A stretch of DNA of 15,578 bases from an uncultured Oscillospiraceae bacterium (GTDB lineage: Bacteria; Bacillota; Clostridia; Oscillospirales; Ruminococcaceae): positions 1 to 15,578 of the forward strand of contig CAKSHT010000040.1 in the NCBI GenBank assembly GCA_934457235.1, in the 5' to 3' direction. A model generated the notes under the pieces. The model was given only the letters and a program-made list of their open reading frames with translations. It did no database searches and was not told the DNA's origin. Of the stretch, positions 1 through 6,503 are shown in pieces (position 1 is the first letter of the stretch; every line of letters starts with the position of its first letter). A program made the translations under genes and the position numbers.

Positions 1-200
1 TTGCCAATATTACGCTTCGCTTATTGGCAAAACTCGATTTTTCGTCAGATAGTACAAATTGAGCGCAGGCGGGCTGACGCCCGTCAAGCGAAATTTGTGC
101 AAGATGACGGAAAAGATGCAAGCAAGTGTTGCGTAAGCCGAATGCGTCGCTTAGCAAAGGCTTTAGCCGTTAATTGTGCGGTGTTGCCTTTATAATTATC
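1..200. repeat. palindromic repeat-like intergenic element (partial at left edge)
   Basis: No convincing gene lies here; the only open frame starts at TTG, has no ribosome binding site and lies across the palindromes. Two nested inverted structures are visible. TTGCCAATA (1-9) pairs with TATTGGCAA (22-30). A longer imperfect hairpin pairs TTTTCGTCA (39-47) with TGACGGAAAA (105-114), then ACAAATT (54-60) with AATTTGT (92-98), and at the tip CGGGC (70-74) with GCCCG (79-83). The remainder to about 200 is rich in GC-AT alternating motifs such as GGCTTTAGCC. The compact nested palindrome suggests a mobile REP/MITE-like intergenic repeat or a structured RNA. The left end is cut by the window, so terminal repeats and a target-site duplication cannot be judged. 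Confidence 0.5.
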
Positions 201-233
201 TTGTTTGGAAATTGCACGATATGTTTTGGAAAG

Positions 234-265
234 AAAAAAGTGCAGCACCCATGGGGTGACTGCAC
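234..265 (-). terminator. intrinsic terminator of the small RNA
   Basis: On the minus strand GTGCAG pairs with CTGCAC (265-260 with 245-240) and CACCC with GGGTG (258-254 with 250-246) around a 3-nt loop, followed by a run of six U (239-234). Confidence 0.85.
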
Positions 266-299
266 TCTTTCAACAGCTATGACCATCAACTGAGGTCAC
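234..299 (-). ncRNA. small RNA between its own promoter and terminator; type I antitoxin-like
   Basis: A consensus promoter on the minus strand (306-334) predicts transcription starting near 299. An intrinsic terminator (240-265 followed by U6 at 239-234) ends it after about 65 nt. No ribosome binding site plus reading frame lies between them, so the product is most likely a small RNA. It has a 5' stem-loop (TGACC/GGTCA, 281-297) and the 3' terminator hairpin. The opposite strand carries two short frames that run into this unit and end inside it (stops at 257-259 and 291-293), with a hydrophobic stretch followed by lysines. That geometry matches type I toxin-antitoxin loci, where an antisense RNA overlaps the 3' end of a tiny membrane-toxin gene. 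No intact toxin start is visible, so the toxin may have been lost to the adjoining repeat. The RNA unit is seen directly; its role is inferred. Confidence 0.6.
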
Positions 300-305
300 A
301 AATAC

Positions 306-334
306 ATTATATCACAAATTTAATCTTGTGTCAA
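306..334 (-). promoter_or_regulatory. consensus sigma-A promoter of the small RNA
   Basis: On the minus strand there is a perfect TTGACA (334-329), a 17-nt spacer and a perfect TATAAT (311-306). It points into the 234-299 small RNA unit. Confidence 0.85.
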
Positions 335-426
335 TGGCATTTTGGATTTTTAGCTATTGTTATTTGATATGGCTGATAAATCAATTGATACATATCAAAC
401 GTGATCTGAAGCAAGATATATAACAA

Positions 427-454
427 AAAACCACCGTAATAATACGGTGGTTTT
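427..454 (-). terminator. intrinsic terminator after tRNA-Ser
   Basis: On the minus strand AAAACCACCGTA pairs with TACGGTGGTTTT across a 4-nt loop (442-439) and runs into further U residues (to 425). It begins at the CCA end of the tRNA. Confidence 0.85.
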
Positions 455-543
455 GGCGGAGAAAGAGGGATTTGAACCCTCGCGCCGGTTTCCCGACCTA
501 CTCCCTTAGCAGGGGAGCCCCTTCACCACTTGGGTATTTCTCC
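454..543 (-). tRNA. tRNA-Ser (anticodon GCU)
   Basis: The minus strand folds as a class II tRNA. The acceptor stem is GGAGAAA/TTTCTCC, with G discriminator and genome-encoded CCA (456-454). The anticodon stem CTCCC/GGGAG encloses loop CTGCTAA, giving anticodon GCT, which reads AGC/AGU serine codons. The long variable arm (TAGGTCGGGAAACCGGC region) is typical of tRNA-Ser, and the T arm GAGGG/CCCTC encloses TTCAAAT. Length is 90 nt including CCA. It is a single-gene transcription unit with its own promoter (625-653) and terminator (427-454). Identity is secure. Confidence 0.97.
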
Positions 544-624
544 AAATGCTGAAACCAAAATATAACAAAGAACATACAATATACAGTGCCTTGACTGAAA
601 TCTTGCAGAACACATCGTGTATAT

Positions 625-653
625 ATTATATCACAGCGTATATGATTTGTCAA
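625..653 (-). promoter_or_regulatory. consensus promoter of tRNA-Ser
   Basis: On the minus strand there is a perfect TTGACA (653-648), a 17-nt spacer and a perfect TATAAT (630-625). The predicted start lies near 618, leaving a ~75-nt leader to be removed by RNase P processing before the mature tRNA 5' end at 543. Confidence 0.85.
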
Positions 654-753
654 GGGGTTTTCTAAAAAAATCTTTTAAGTAAGGCAGCGTACATAATTAT
701 GCGATAAAAAACTGTCTGAATAGACAAAAATCAATTATTTAAGCCCTAAACAC

Positions 754-780
754 TAAACTCCGGACAAATTCTGCCGATAA
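754..780 (+). promoter_or_regulatory. sigma-28 (SigD/FliA) type promoter of the GGDEF gene
   Basis: TAAA (754-757), exactly 15 nt, then GCCGATAA (773-780) matches the flagellar sigma factor consensus TAAA-N15-GCCGATAA in every position. I see no good sigma-A promoter between here and the GGDEF start at 875. The predicted start is near 787, giving a ~88-nt leader that contains one small hairpin, GCGGCA/TGCCGC (831-846). Assignment is by motif only. Confidence 0.7.
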
Positions 781-874
781 TTATTTAAATAGGGTATTCA
801 TATACTTATCGCGCAGCGCTGTCGGAACCCGCGGCAGATTTGCCGCTCATCAAACAGAGAATAGAGGTGCGGTC

Positions 875-2155
875 ATGGCTGATATTCGCATGGTAGAACA
901 GATCCTCTGGGAGGATTACTATAAAATTGCCTGGGTCAACATAATTACCGGGGAATACAAATTTGTCAAGATTCTTGATACTGATGAGGAGAAGCCTTGT
1001 CTGGCAGCGAAGAATATATATGAATATTCAAAGCTGGTGGTTTCCACCGGGCTTGTTCCCGATGAGGATATCGAGCAGTATCAGCGCTTCACTGACAGAG
1101 AGTATATCCTGAACGAGGTCCTTGGCAAGCGCAAGCGTATCACAGTTGATTTCCGGCGGAAAATAGGCGATTCACGCAAGTGGGTAAGGCTGGAGATCGT
1201 TCTCCCACACGATTTTTCTGAGAGCAGCCCCTGGGCGGTCTACACATGGAAAGAATCCGACTCCCAGACCGGAAACATAAACGATGCCCTGCGCATGCTG
1301 TCCCAGTGCTTCCATAAGATACTCAAGGTGGATCTCGCACATGAAACTCACGAGGTCATCAAAGCGTATCCAGGCGAGCTGACCTGCGAGAGCGGCTATG
1401 ACCAGAACTTCGCGAATTGGATACAGAACATGATAGACAATGGCTATATCTATCATGAAGATATAGCCGCGCTGAAAGAGTTCGTTGATCCGGAACGTAT
1501 GAAGCAGCGCTTCAGGGAAAGCCGTGCGTGCCTGCGGCTGAGATACCGCAGGAATTACGGCGGTCAGTTCCGATGGGTATATATGGAATTGATACCCAGT
1601 ATTGAGTATTCGGTGGACAATCCGGTCATAATGCTTTATGTACGCGATATCCACGATGATTATGTCGCAGAGCTGCACCGTCAGAAAGCGCTTGAGTACT
1701 ACTGCAATTACGATACGCTGACGGGGCTTCACAGCCGTTTTTGCTACAATAATTTCTGCTGCAGCTTTGAGGAACGCGGAGGATCGCTTGCGGTGCTTTT
1801 CGCGGACGTCAACGGCCTGAAATACACTAATGACACATTCGGACACGAACAGGGCGACAGGCTGATAACCGGCTTTGCAGAGGCGCTCAGTCAGAACTTC
1901 GGTGCGGAATGCTGCTATAGGATAAGCGGCGATGAATTTGTCGTTCTCTGCGACAATATTTCATATGAGGATTTCAACAACAAAGCGGTGAAATTTCATC
2001 AGCAGATTCAGAAAATGAACGTGCCGATGGCTTCCATCGGATTCGTATGGCGCGACGGCGTAAGCTCCGTGGACGAGTTGGTGCGTATCGCGGAGAGCAG
2101 AATGTACGATGACAAGCACGAGTTTTACAAACTCCACCCCGAAATGAAAAGATGA
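875..2155 (+). CDS. GGDEF domain protein with two N-terminal PAS-like regions
   Basis: Probable diguanylate cyclase that joins two GTP into c-di-GMP; soluble, with no signal peptide or membrane segment. The 426-residue protein has two PAS-like regions (about 8-125 and 143-262), each opening with an aromatic/KV-D pattern seen in Clostridial sensor proteins, then a GGDEF domain from DTLTGLHSR (280-288). Metal-binding D311 lies in ADVNGLKYTND, followed by FGHEQGD (323-328) and the active-site loop SGDEF at 351-355. The first glycine of GGDEF is Ser here, a variant found in active enzymes of the family. The RxxD inhibitory site expected five residues before SGDEF is absent, as that stretch reads FGAE. 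The ATG at 875 follows AGAGGTG (863-869) at five bases. The gene stands alone behind a sigma-28-like promoter, which suggests it is made with motility genes. The ligand of the PAS-like part is unknown. Confidence 0.88.
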   Translation: MADIRMVEQILWEDYYKIAWVNIITGEYKFVKILDTDEEKPCLAAKNIYEYSKLVVSTGLVPDEDIEQYQRFTDREYILNEVLGKRKRITVDFRRKIGDSRKWVRLEIVLPHDFSESSPWAVYTWKESDSQTGNINDALRMLSQCFHKILKVDLAHETHEVIKAYPGELTCESGYDQNFANWIQNMIDNGYIYHEDIAALKEFVDPERMKQRFRESRACLRLRYRRNYGGQFRWVYMELIPSIEYSVDNPVIMLYVRDIHDDYVAELHRQKALEYYCNYDTLTGLHSRFCYNNFCCSFEERGGSLAVLFADVNGLKYTNDTFGHEQGDRLITGFAEALSQNFGAECCYRISGDEFVVLCDNISYEDFNNKAVKFHQQIQKMNVPMASIGFVWRDGVSSVDELVRIAESRMYDDKHEFYKLHPEMKR

Positions 2156-2190
2156 AAAATGCCCGGCGCTTTTCCACGCCGGGCTTCGTT
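2155..2190. terminator. bidirectional terminator between convergent genes
   Basis: GCCCGGCG (2161-2168) pairs with CGCCGGGC (2177-2184) across an 8-nt loop. On the plus strand it is followed by TTCGTTTTA, and on the minus strand by ATTTTTC. It can therefore serve both the GGDEF gene and the methionine operon on the opposite strand. Confidence 0.85.
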
Positions 2191-3357
2191 TTATTCTCTG
2201 GGGAGCTTTTGGCGGATATCGGAAAGGCGCTCCAAAGCTGCGTTAAGCGTTTCATCCTGCTTTGCAAAGTGCAGTCGGATATAGCGGTTTTCCGGCTCTC
2301 TGAAGAAGCTGGAGCCAGGAACTGCGCCTACGCCGACGTACTGAGCCAGCGCTTCGCACAGCTTAAGATCGCTGCTGTAGCCGAATTCGGATACGTCCAC
2401 CATAACGTAATATGCACCCTGGGGAACATTGTGCGTTATGCCGATGCGGTCGAGCCCGTCCAGAAACAGCGTGCGCATGTGGGCGTACTTGTTCTGGAGC
2501 CACTTGTAGTAGTCATCGCCGAATCTCAGACCTATGACTGCCGCTTCCTGTAGAGGAGCCGCAGCGCCTACCGTACGGAAGTCATGCACCTTGCGTATTC
2601 TGTCGCTTACATCTGGCGGCGCGATTACGTAGCCCAGGCGCCAGCCGGTGATACTGTAGGTCTTGGAAAGGGAACTGCAGCAGATGGTGCGCTCTCTCAT
2701 GCGGGGCAGGGTTGAGAAGTAGATGTGCTTGTTCGGCTCGTATACGATGTGCTCGTAAACCTCGTCGGTGATCACCCAGGTGTCATATTTTTCGGCGAGA
2801 TCCGCGATTATCTGTAACTCTTCGCGGGTGAAAACCTTACCGCAGGGATTGGACGGATTGCACAGGATAAGCGCTTTCGGGTGCTGCTTGAACGCGTCCT
2901 CAAGAACGTTCGCGTCAAAGTTGTACTCCGGTGGGATCAGCGGTACATATATCGGCTGAGCGCCGGACAGGATAGCGTCAGCGCCGTAATTCTCATAGAA
3001 TGGCGAGAACACGATGACCTTGTCACCGGGATTTGTTACGGAAAGCATTGCAGCCATCATGGCTTCTGTGCTTCCGCAGGTTACGGTGATGTCCTTGTTC
3101 GGGTCGATGTCGTAGCCCATGAAATGCGTCTGCTTTGCTGCGACTGCCTCGCGGAAATCCTGTGCGCCCCATGTCGTTGCGTACTGGTGGAAATCCTCTT
3201 TTGTCACCTGCGCCAGGCGGTCAAGTATCTCCTGCGGGGGCATGAAATCCGGGAAGCCCTGGGACAGGTTTACCGCGCCGTACTGGTTTGAAATTCTGGT
3301 CATGCGCCGGATAACGGAATCTGTGAATCCGGCGGTCCTTGAAGAAAGCTGAGTCAT
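2191..3357 (-). CDS. pyridoxal-phosphate class I/II aminotransferase
   Basis: Transfers an amino group between an amino acid and a 2-oxo acid; cytosolic. The 388-residue protein is full length for fold-type I aminotransferases. The PLP-binding lysine is K232 in SLSKTYSITGWRLGY; other family residues are N170 in NPSNP, D198 and Y201 in DEVYEH, R240, and a C-terminal YIRLHFA carrying the substrate carboxylate arginine. The N-terminal NLSQGFPDF resembles the kynurenine/methionine aminotransferase (YbdL-like) subgroup more than aspartate aminotransferases. The frame opens further upstream, but ATG at 3357 is preceded by AAGAGGTG, which overlaps the stop codon of the preceding gene, so this start was chosen. 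It is the last gene of the metNIQ operon, 10 bases after the FAD-linked dehydrogenase. That context suggests it aminates the 2-oxo acid made by that enzyme, possibly the 2-oxo analogue of methionine. Fold and chemistry are sure; the substrate is inferred. Confidence 0.9.
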   Translation of the reverse strand: MTQLSSRTAGFTDSVIRRMTRISNQYGAVNLSQGFPDFMPPQEILDRLAQVTKEDFHQYATTWGAQDFREAVAAKQTHFMGYDIDPNKDITVTCGSTEAMMAAMLSVTNPGDKVIVFSPFYENYGADAILSGAQPIYVPLIPPEYNFDANVLEDAFKQHPKALILCNPSNPCGKVFTREELQIIADLAEKYDTWVITDEVYEHIVYEPNKHIYFSTLPRMRERTICCSSLSKTYSITGWRLGYVIAPPDVSDRIRKVHDFRTVGAAAPLQEAAVIGLRFGDDYYKWLQNKYAHMRTLFLDGLDRIGITHNVPQGAYYVMVDVSEFGYSSDLKLCEALAQYVGVGAVPGSSFFREPENRYIRLHFAKQDETLNAALERLSDIRQKLPRE

Positions 3358-3367
3358 TGTGCACCTC

Positions 3368-4732
3368 TTATTTAAGATAGGATATATGGTCGTTGAGTAT
3401 GTGCTTCTGGTCAAGCGCGGTCTTGATGGAACGCATTACCTCAAGATTATCCGGAGCGGTCGCAGAAAGAAAGTATGGGCGCTTTGCAATGCCGATACCG
3501 TGTTCGCCGGAGGTAAGTCCTCCCAGTGAATATGCGTAGTTGTACACGGTCGTCATGTTCTCGTGGAGCTCCTTTGTCCACTGCTCCTCGGTGCGGTTTC
3601 CGCGTACGATGCAAAGATGTACATTTCCGTCGCCGGCGTGTCCGAATGCGACCATCTGCATGCCGGTCTTTGCCTCGGTTTCATGCACGAATCGGATGAA
3701 CTCCGCGGTCCTGTTTATCGGCACTACCAGGTCAACAGGCTCTTGCTCGCTGACTGCTTCCACTGCTTTTACCAGGCAGCCGCGTACTTTCCAGATATCC
3801 GCTGCCTTTGCGGGATCGTCGAGAGTGATGTAATCCAGTGCGCCCGCCTTCATTGCGACGGACTTCACAAGTTCCGCGCTGCTCAGCACTTCGTTCTCGC
3901 GTCCGTCGAAAGTAAGTATAATATATGCGCCTGCTTCCGGAACGGGGAATTTAAGTCCGGTGAACTTTTCGCCCAGCTCAATTACGCTGCGCTCAGTGAA
4001 TTCGATAGCGGTGGGGTTGGCGTTCGCACGGATTATGCTGAGAACTCCGGCGATACCTGCGTTCAGATCAGCGAACGGAACTACGACTGAAAGTGACTTC
4101 TCTGGTTTGGGAACAAGCTTCAGAATGCACTTTGTTATTACCGCGAGAGTACCCTCGGAGCCGATTATAAGATGCTTCAGCGAAAGCCCGCTGGCATCCT
4201 TGACGTTCTTTGTTCCGGCGGTTATCACGCGGCCGTCAGCGAGGACGAGTTCCAGTCCGCGCACGTAATCGCGGGTTACACCATACTTTACGGCTCTCAT
4301 TCCGCCGGCGTTGGTGGAGATATTGCCGCCGATGGTCGCGGTCTTTTCGCCCGGATCCGGAGGATAGAACAGCTCCTTGGATTCAACGAGCTTCTGGAAA
4401 TCCTGGAGCACAACGCCCGGCTCAACAACGGCAGTGAACGTATCCTCGTCTATCTCCAGAACTCTGTTCATCAGCGAGAGGTCAAGGATTATGCCGTTTC
4501 CGTGGGGCACGGTGGAGCCTACCAGATTTGTTCCGGCGCCGCGGGGTGTAACTGGGATATCGTTGGCGTAAGCGTACTTCATAACGGCGCTTACTTCCTC
4601 AGTGGATTCCGGAAACACCAGCGCTGCGGCAGTTCCCTTTAGTCTGCCCAGAGTATCGGAAAGGTACTTGTCCTCGATGCCGCCTATCTTAACTCTTGCG
4701 GGGTCCTTTATAATATTCAGAAGCTCTTGCAT
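3368..4732 (-). CDS. FAD-linked 2-hydroxyacid dehydrogenase (GlcD / D-lactate dehydrogenase family)
   Basis: Oxidises a 2-hydroxy acid to the 2-oxo acid with bound FAD, passing electrons on to an unidentified acceptor. It is 454 residues, normal for the family. The N-terminal FAD-binding domain has PRGAGTNLVG (63-72), PPDPGEKTATIGGN (124-137) and GSEGTLAVIT (191-200). The C-terminal FAD-oxidase domain has HAGDGNVH (365-372) and SGEHGIG (408-414), which hold the metal and active-site histidines. The ATG at 4732 follows AAAGGGAGAA. The aminotransferase follows after 10 bases, so the two are tightly coupled. metQ precedes it by 65 bases containing a stem-loop. The family includes D-lactate, glycolate and D-2-hydroxyglutarate dehydrogenases, and sequence alone does not choose among them. 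No partner Fe-S subunit or electron-transfer flavoprotein gene is in the window. The neighbourhood hints at a methionine-like hydroxy acid, but this is inference. Confidence 0.88.
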   Translation of the reverse strand: MQELLNIIKDPARVKIGGIEDKYLSDTLGRLKGTAAALVFPESTEEVSAVMKYAYANDIPVTPRGAGTNLVGSTVPHGNGIILDLSLMNRVLEIDEDTFTAVVEPGVVLQDFQKLVESKELFYPPDPGEKTATIGGNISTNAGGMRAVKYGVTRDYVRGLELVLADGRVITAGTKNVKDASGLSLKHLIIGSEGTLAVITKCILKLVPKPEKSLSVVVPFADLNAGIAGVLSIIRANANPTAIEFTERSVIELGEKFTGLKFPVPEAGAYIILTFDGRENEVLSSAELVKSVAMKAGALDYITLDDPAKAADIWKVRGCLVKAVEAVSEQEPVDLVVPINRTAEFIRFVHETEAKTGMQMVAFGHAGDGNVHLCIVRGNRTEEQWTKELHENMTTVYNYAYSLGGLTSGEHGIGIAKRPYFLSATAPDNLEVMRSIKTALDQKHILNDHISYLK

Positions 4733-4754
4733 GTTCTTCTCCCTTTCTTCAAAT

Positions 4755-4781
4755 GGAACCGCACAGTAAATGCGCGGTTCC
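4755..4781 (-). other. intercistronic stem-loop between metQ and the dehydrogenase gene
   Basis: GGAACCGC and GCGGTTCC pair perfectly over 8 bp (4774-4781 with 4755-4762) across an 11-nt loop. There is only a short UUU after it on the minus strand, so it is more likely an mRNA-stability or partial-attenuation element than a full terminator. It would let metQ, the binding protein needed in excess, be expressed above the downstream genes. Confidence 0.6.
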
Positions 4782-4797
4782 GGAGTGTTTGATTATA

Positions 4798-5745
4798 TCA
4801 GCCTAAAGTCCATGCGGGAACGAAGAATCCCTTGAACTCGTTGTTGTAGATGTCGATGGTGTCCTGGGACTGATAAGCCTCGACAATGCGCTTGTAAACG
4901 GGGTTCTCTGCGTCCTCGGTGCGTACTGCGATGAGGCAGTAGTAGCTGTTGTCAGCGTATTCGCTCTCCTTGAAGATAGCATCGTCAGCAGTCAGACCGC
5001 TGTCGAGTGCGTAGTTGCCGTTGATCACTGCCAGGTCAACATCCTGGATAACGGAATAAACGAGGTTTGCGTCTACCTCGACGAACTCAACAGGAACCTT
5101 GTACTCTGTGATGTTGCTGATCTCAGGGGAAGCGCCTGCATCGGGGTCGATGGTGAAGAAGCCTGCGCTCTCAAGAAGCTTGAGTGCTCTGCCCTCGTTG
5201 GTAACATCGTTCGGAACTGCGACCTTGAGTGTCTCGGTGGAAGCGAGTGCGTCGTCGATCGTGATACCCTTGGAGGTGTAGATGTTCATTGCAACGATGT
5301 AGGTATCGCCGATCGCTGTGATATCGTAGCCGTTTGTAGCGACCTCGTTGTTGAAGTAAGCGTGGTGCTGGAATGCGTTCATGTCGATCTCGCCGCTGTT
5401 GAGCGCGTTGTTCGGGATATTGAAGCTTGTGAACTGCTCGTACTCAATGTTGATTCCCTCGGGAGCGAGCTTTTCCTTGATTGGGTTCCAGATGTCCTCG
5501 TATACGTTGCCGGTAAGTCCGATCTTTACGGTTACGGGATTTTCGGGGGAGTAGCTTACTTCGCTCTCTGCTGCGGAGGAATCGTCTGCGGCGGAGCTGT
5601 CAGCCGCACCGGAATTTTCGGAAGCGCTTGAATTGTCCGCGTTGGAGCTGCTGTCGTTAGAAGCAGTGTTTCCGGAGCATGCGGTAAGGGATACCGCTGC
5701 GAGTATTGCTGAAAGGGAAAGTGCGATCTTGTTTCTGATAGACAT
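4798..5745 (-). CDS. metQ: MetQ: methionine-binding lipoprotein of the ABC importer
   Basis: Extracellular substrate-binding protein that delivers methionine (often D- or L-) to MetNI; tethered to the outer face of the membrane by lipid. The 315-residue protein has a lipoprotein signal peptide: basic N-terminus MSIRNK, hydrophobic core, lipobox LTAC with the lipidated C23. A flexible Ser/Ala/Asp/Asn-rich linker (about 24-65) follows, then an NlpA/MetQ domain from VTVKIGLTGNVYEDIWNPI. Typical elements are the FNIPNNALNSGEIDMNAFQHHAYFNN region (given in part) around 108-132, and NDVTNEGRALKLLESAG with its following loop. The ATG at 5745 follows AAAGGAGAA. The gene lies directly downstream of metI, with 77 bases between them, in the canonical metN-metI-metQ order. 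The acidic linker is longer than in most Gram-negative homologues but normal for Gram-positive ones. Close relatives bind methionine; related dipeptide or cysteine binders exist, so exact specificity is inferred from the operon. Confidence 0.92.
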   Translation of the reverse strand: MSIRNKIALSLSAILAAVSLTACSGNTASNDSSSNADNSSASENSGAADSSAADDSSAAESEVSYSPENPVTVKIGLTGNVYEDIWNPIKEKLAPEGINIEYEQFTSFNIPNNALNSGEIDMNAFQHHAYFNNEVATNGYDITAIGDTYIVAMNIYTSKGITIDDALASTETLKVAVPNDVTNEGRALKLLESAGFFTIDPDAGASPEISNITEYKVPVEFVEVDANLVYSVIQDVDLAVINGNYALDSGLTADDAIFKESEYADNSYYCLIAVRTEDAENPVYKRIVEAYQSQDTIDIYNNEFKGFFVPAWTLG

Positions 5746-5795
5746 TGTTTTGTTCTCCTTTGAACTTTTTATTTGTTATGTTTAGTTGTGATTTT

Positions 5796-5820
5796 CGGTC
5801 GGCGTCGCTGCCATTGACCG
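5796..5820 (-). other. stem-loop just after metI
   Basis: On the minus strand CGGTC (5820-5816) pairs with GACCG (5800-5796) and GGC (5812-5810) with GCC (5803-5801), with a 3-nt bulge and 6-nt loop. No U-run follows, so it looks like an mRNA-stabilising or processing element within the operon rather than a terminator. Confidence 0.5.
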
Positions 5821-5822
5821 GA

Positions 5823-6503
5823 TTATCTTTCTGTTTTCTTTGCGATAATGTTGCCTGCGATCTGGATTATCTGTACGATAACCACCAGTACGATGACTGC
5901 GGCAACGATGATGTCGTAGTTGTTTCTCTGCACGCCCTGGACGTAAGCAAAGTTGCCCAGTCCGCCGGCGCCGACAGCACCAGCCATTGCGGTAAGTCCC
6001 ACCAGATTGATGAGAGTTATCGTTATACCGCGGGAAAGTGCCGGGATACTCTCGCGGAGATACACCCGGAATATTATGCCCGCCCTGGAGCAGCCCATTG
6101 ACTGTGCGGCTTCGATAAGTCCGGGATTGACTCCTGCGAGTGCGGCTTCCGCCTGGCGTGAGAAGAACGGCACCGTACCAACGATGAGCGGGAAGATTGA
6201 CCCGGCAACGCCGATGGAGGTTCCGCTGATTATTCTCGTCAACGGTATCAGCAGGAACAGCAGGATTATGAACGGAACGGAGCGCAGCAGGTTGATGATG
6301 ACGTCAAGTATGCGGTATACTGCGGCGTTATCTGCAAGTCCGCCCTTTTTTGTGATTGTGAGCAGGATACCCAGCGCCATTCCTATCACCAGGATATACA
6401 ACGCCGAAAGTCCGGTCATTGCGAGCGTTTCCAGGGTCGCCTTCCACAGGTCGGGAAGCTTCGGGATTACATGCGGCATAAGGTTTTCAAAGAATTCACG
6501 CAC
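5823..6503 (-). CDS. metI: MetI: methionine ABC transporter permease
   Basis: Membrane subunit of the methionine importer; forms a homodimer that couples to MetN and receives substrate from MetQ. It is 226 residues with about five hydrophobic spans (roughly 28-50, 65-87, 94-116, 165-185 and 197-220). The cytoplasmic EAA coupling loop begins at 131 with EAAQSMGCSRAGIIFRVYLRE, truncated here to the start of the motif, with the invariant Gly at 137. The start codon is GTG at 6503, supported by the strong GGAGGTGATA four bases upstream. This start overlaps the end of metN by eight bases, indicating translational coupling. Length and topology match the MetI family of short permeases. Confidence 0.94.
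   Translation of the reverse strand: MREFFENLMPHVIPKLPDLWKATLETLAMTGLSALYILVIGMALGILLTITKKGGLADNAAVYRILDVIINLLRSVPFIILLFLLIPLTRIISGTSIGVAGSIFPLIVGTVPFFSRQAEAALAGVNPGLIEAAQSMGCSRAGIIFRVYLRESIPALSRGITITLINLVGLTAMAGAVGAGGLGNFAYVQGVQRNNYDIIVAAVIVLVVIVQIIQIAGNIIAKKTER

Noticed and set aside
1..195. A 64-codon plus-strand frame at the left edge
   Set aside because: It begins at TTG without a ribosome binding site, crosses the palindromes, and encodes no recognisable protein.
787..874. c-di-GMP riboswitch in the GGDEF leader
   Set aside because: The ~88-nt leader holds only one small hairpin (831-846) and lacks the conserved GEMM core.
1172..1846. A 224-codon minus-strand frame inside the GGDEF gene
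   Set aside because: It is fully antisense to a gene with intact PAS/GGDEF motifs and has no start signals or motif of its own.
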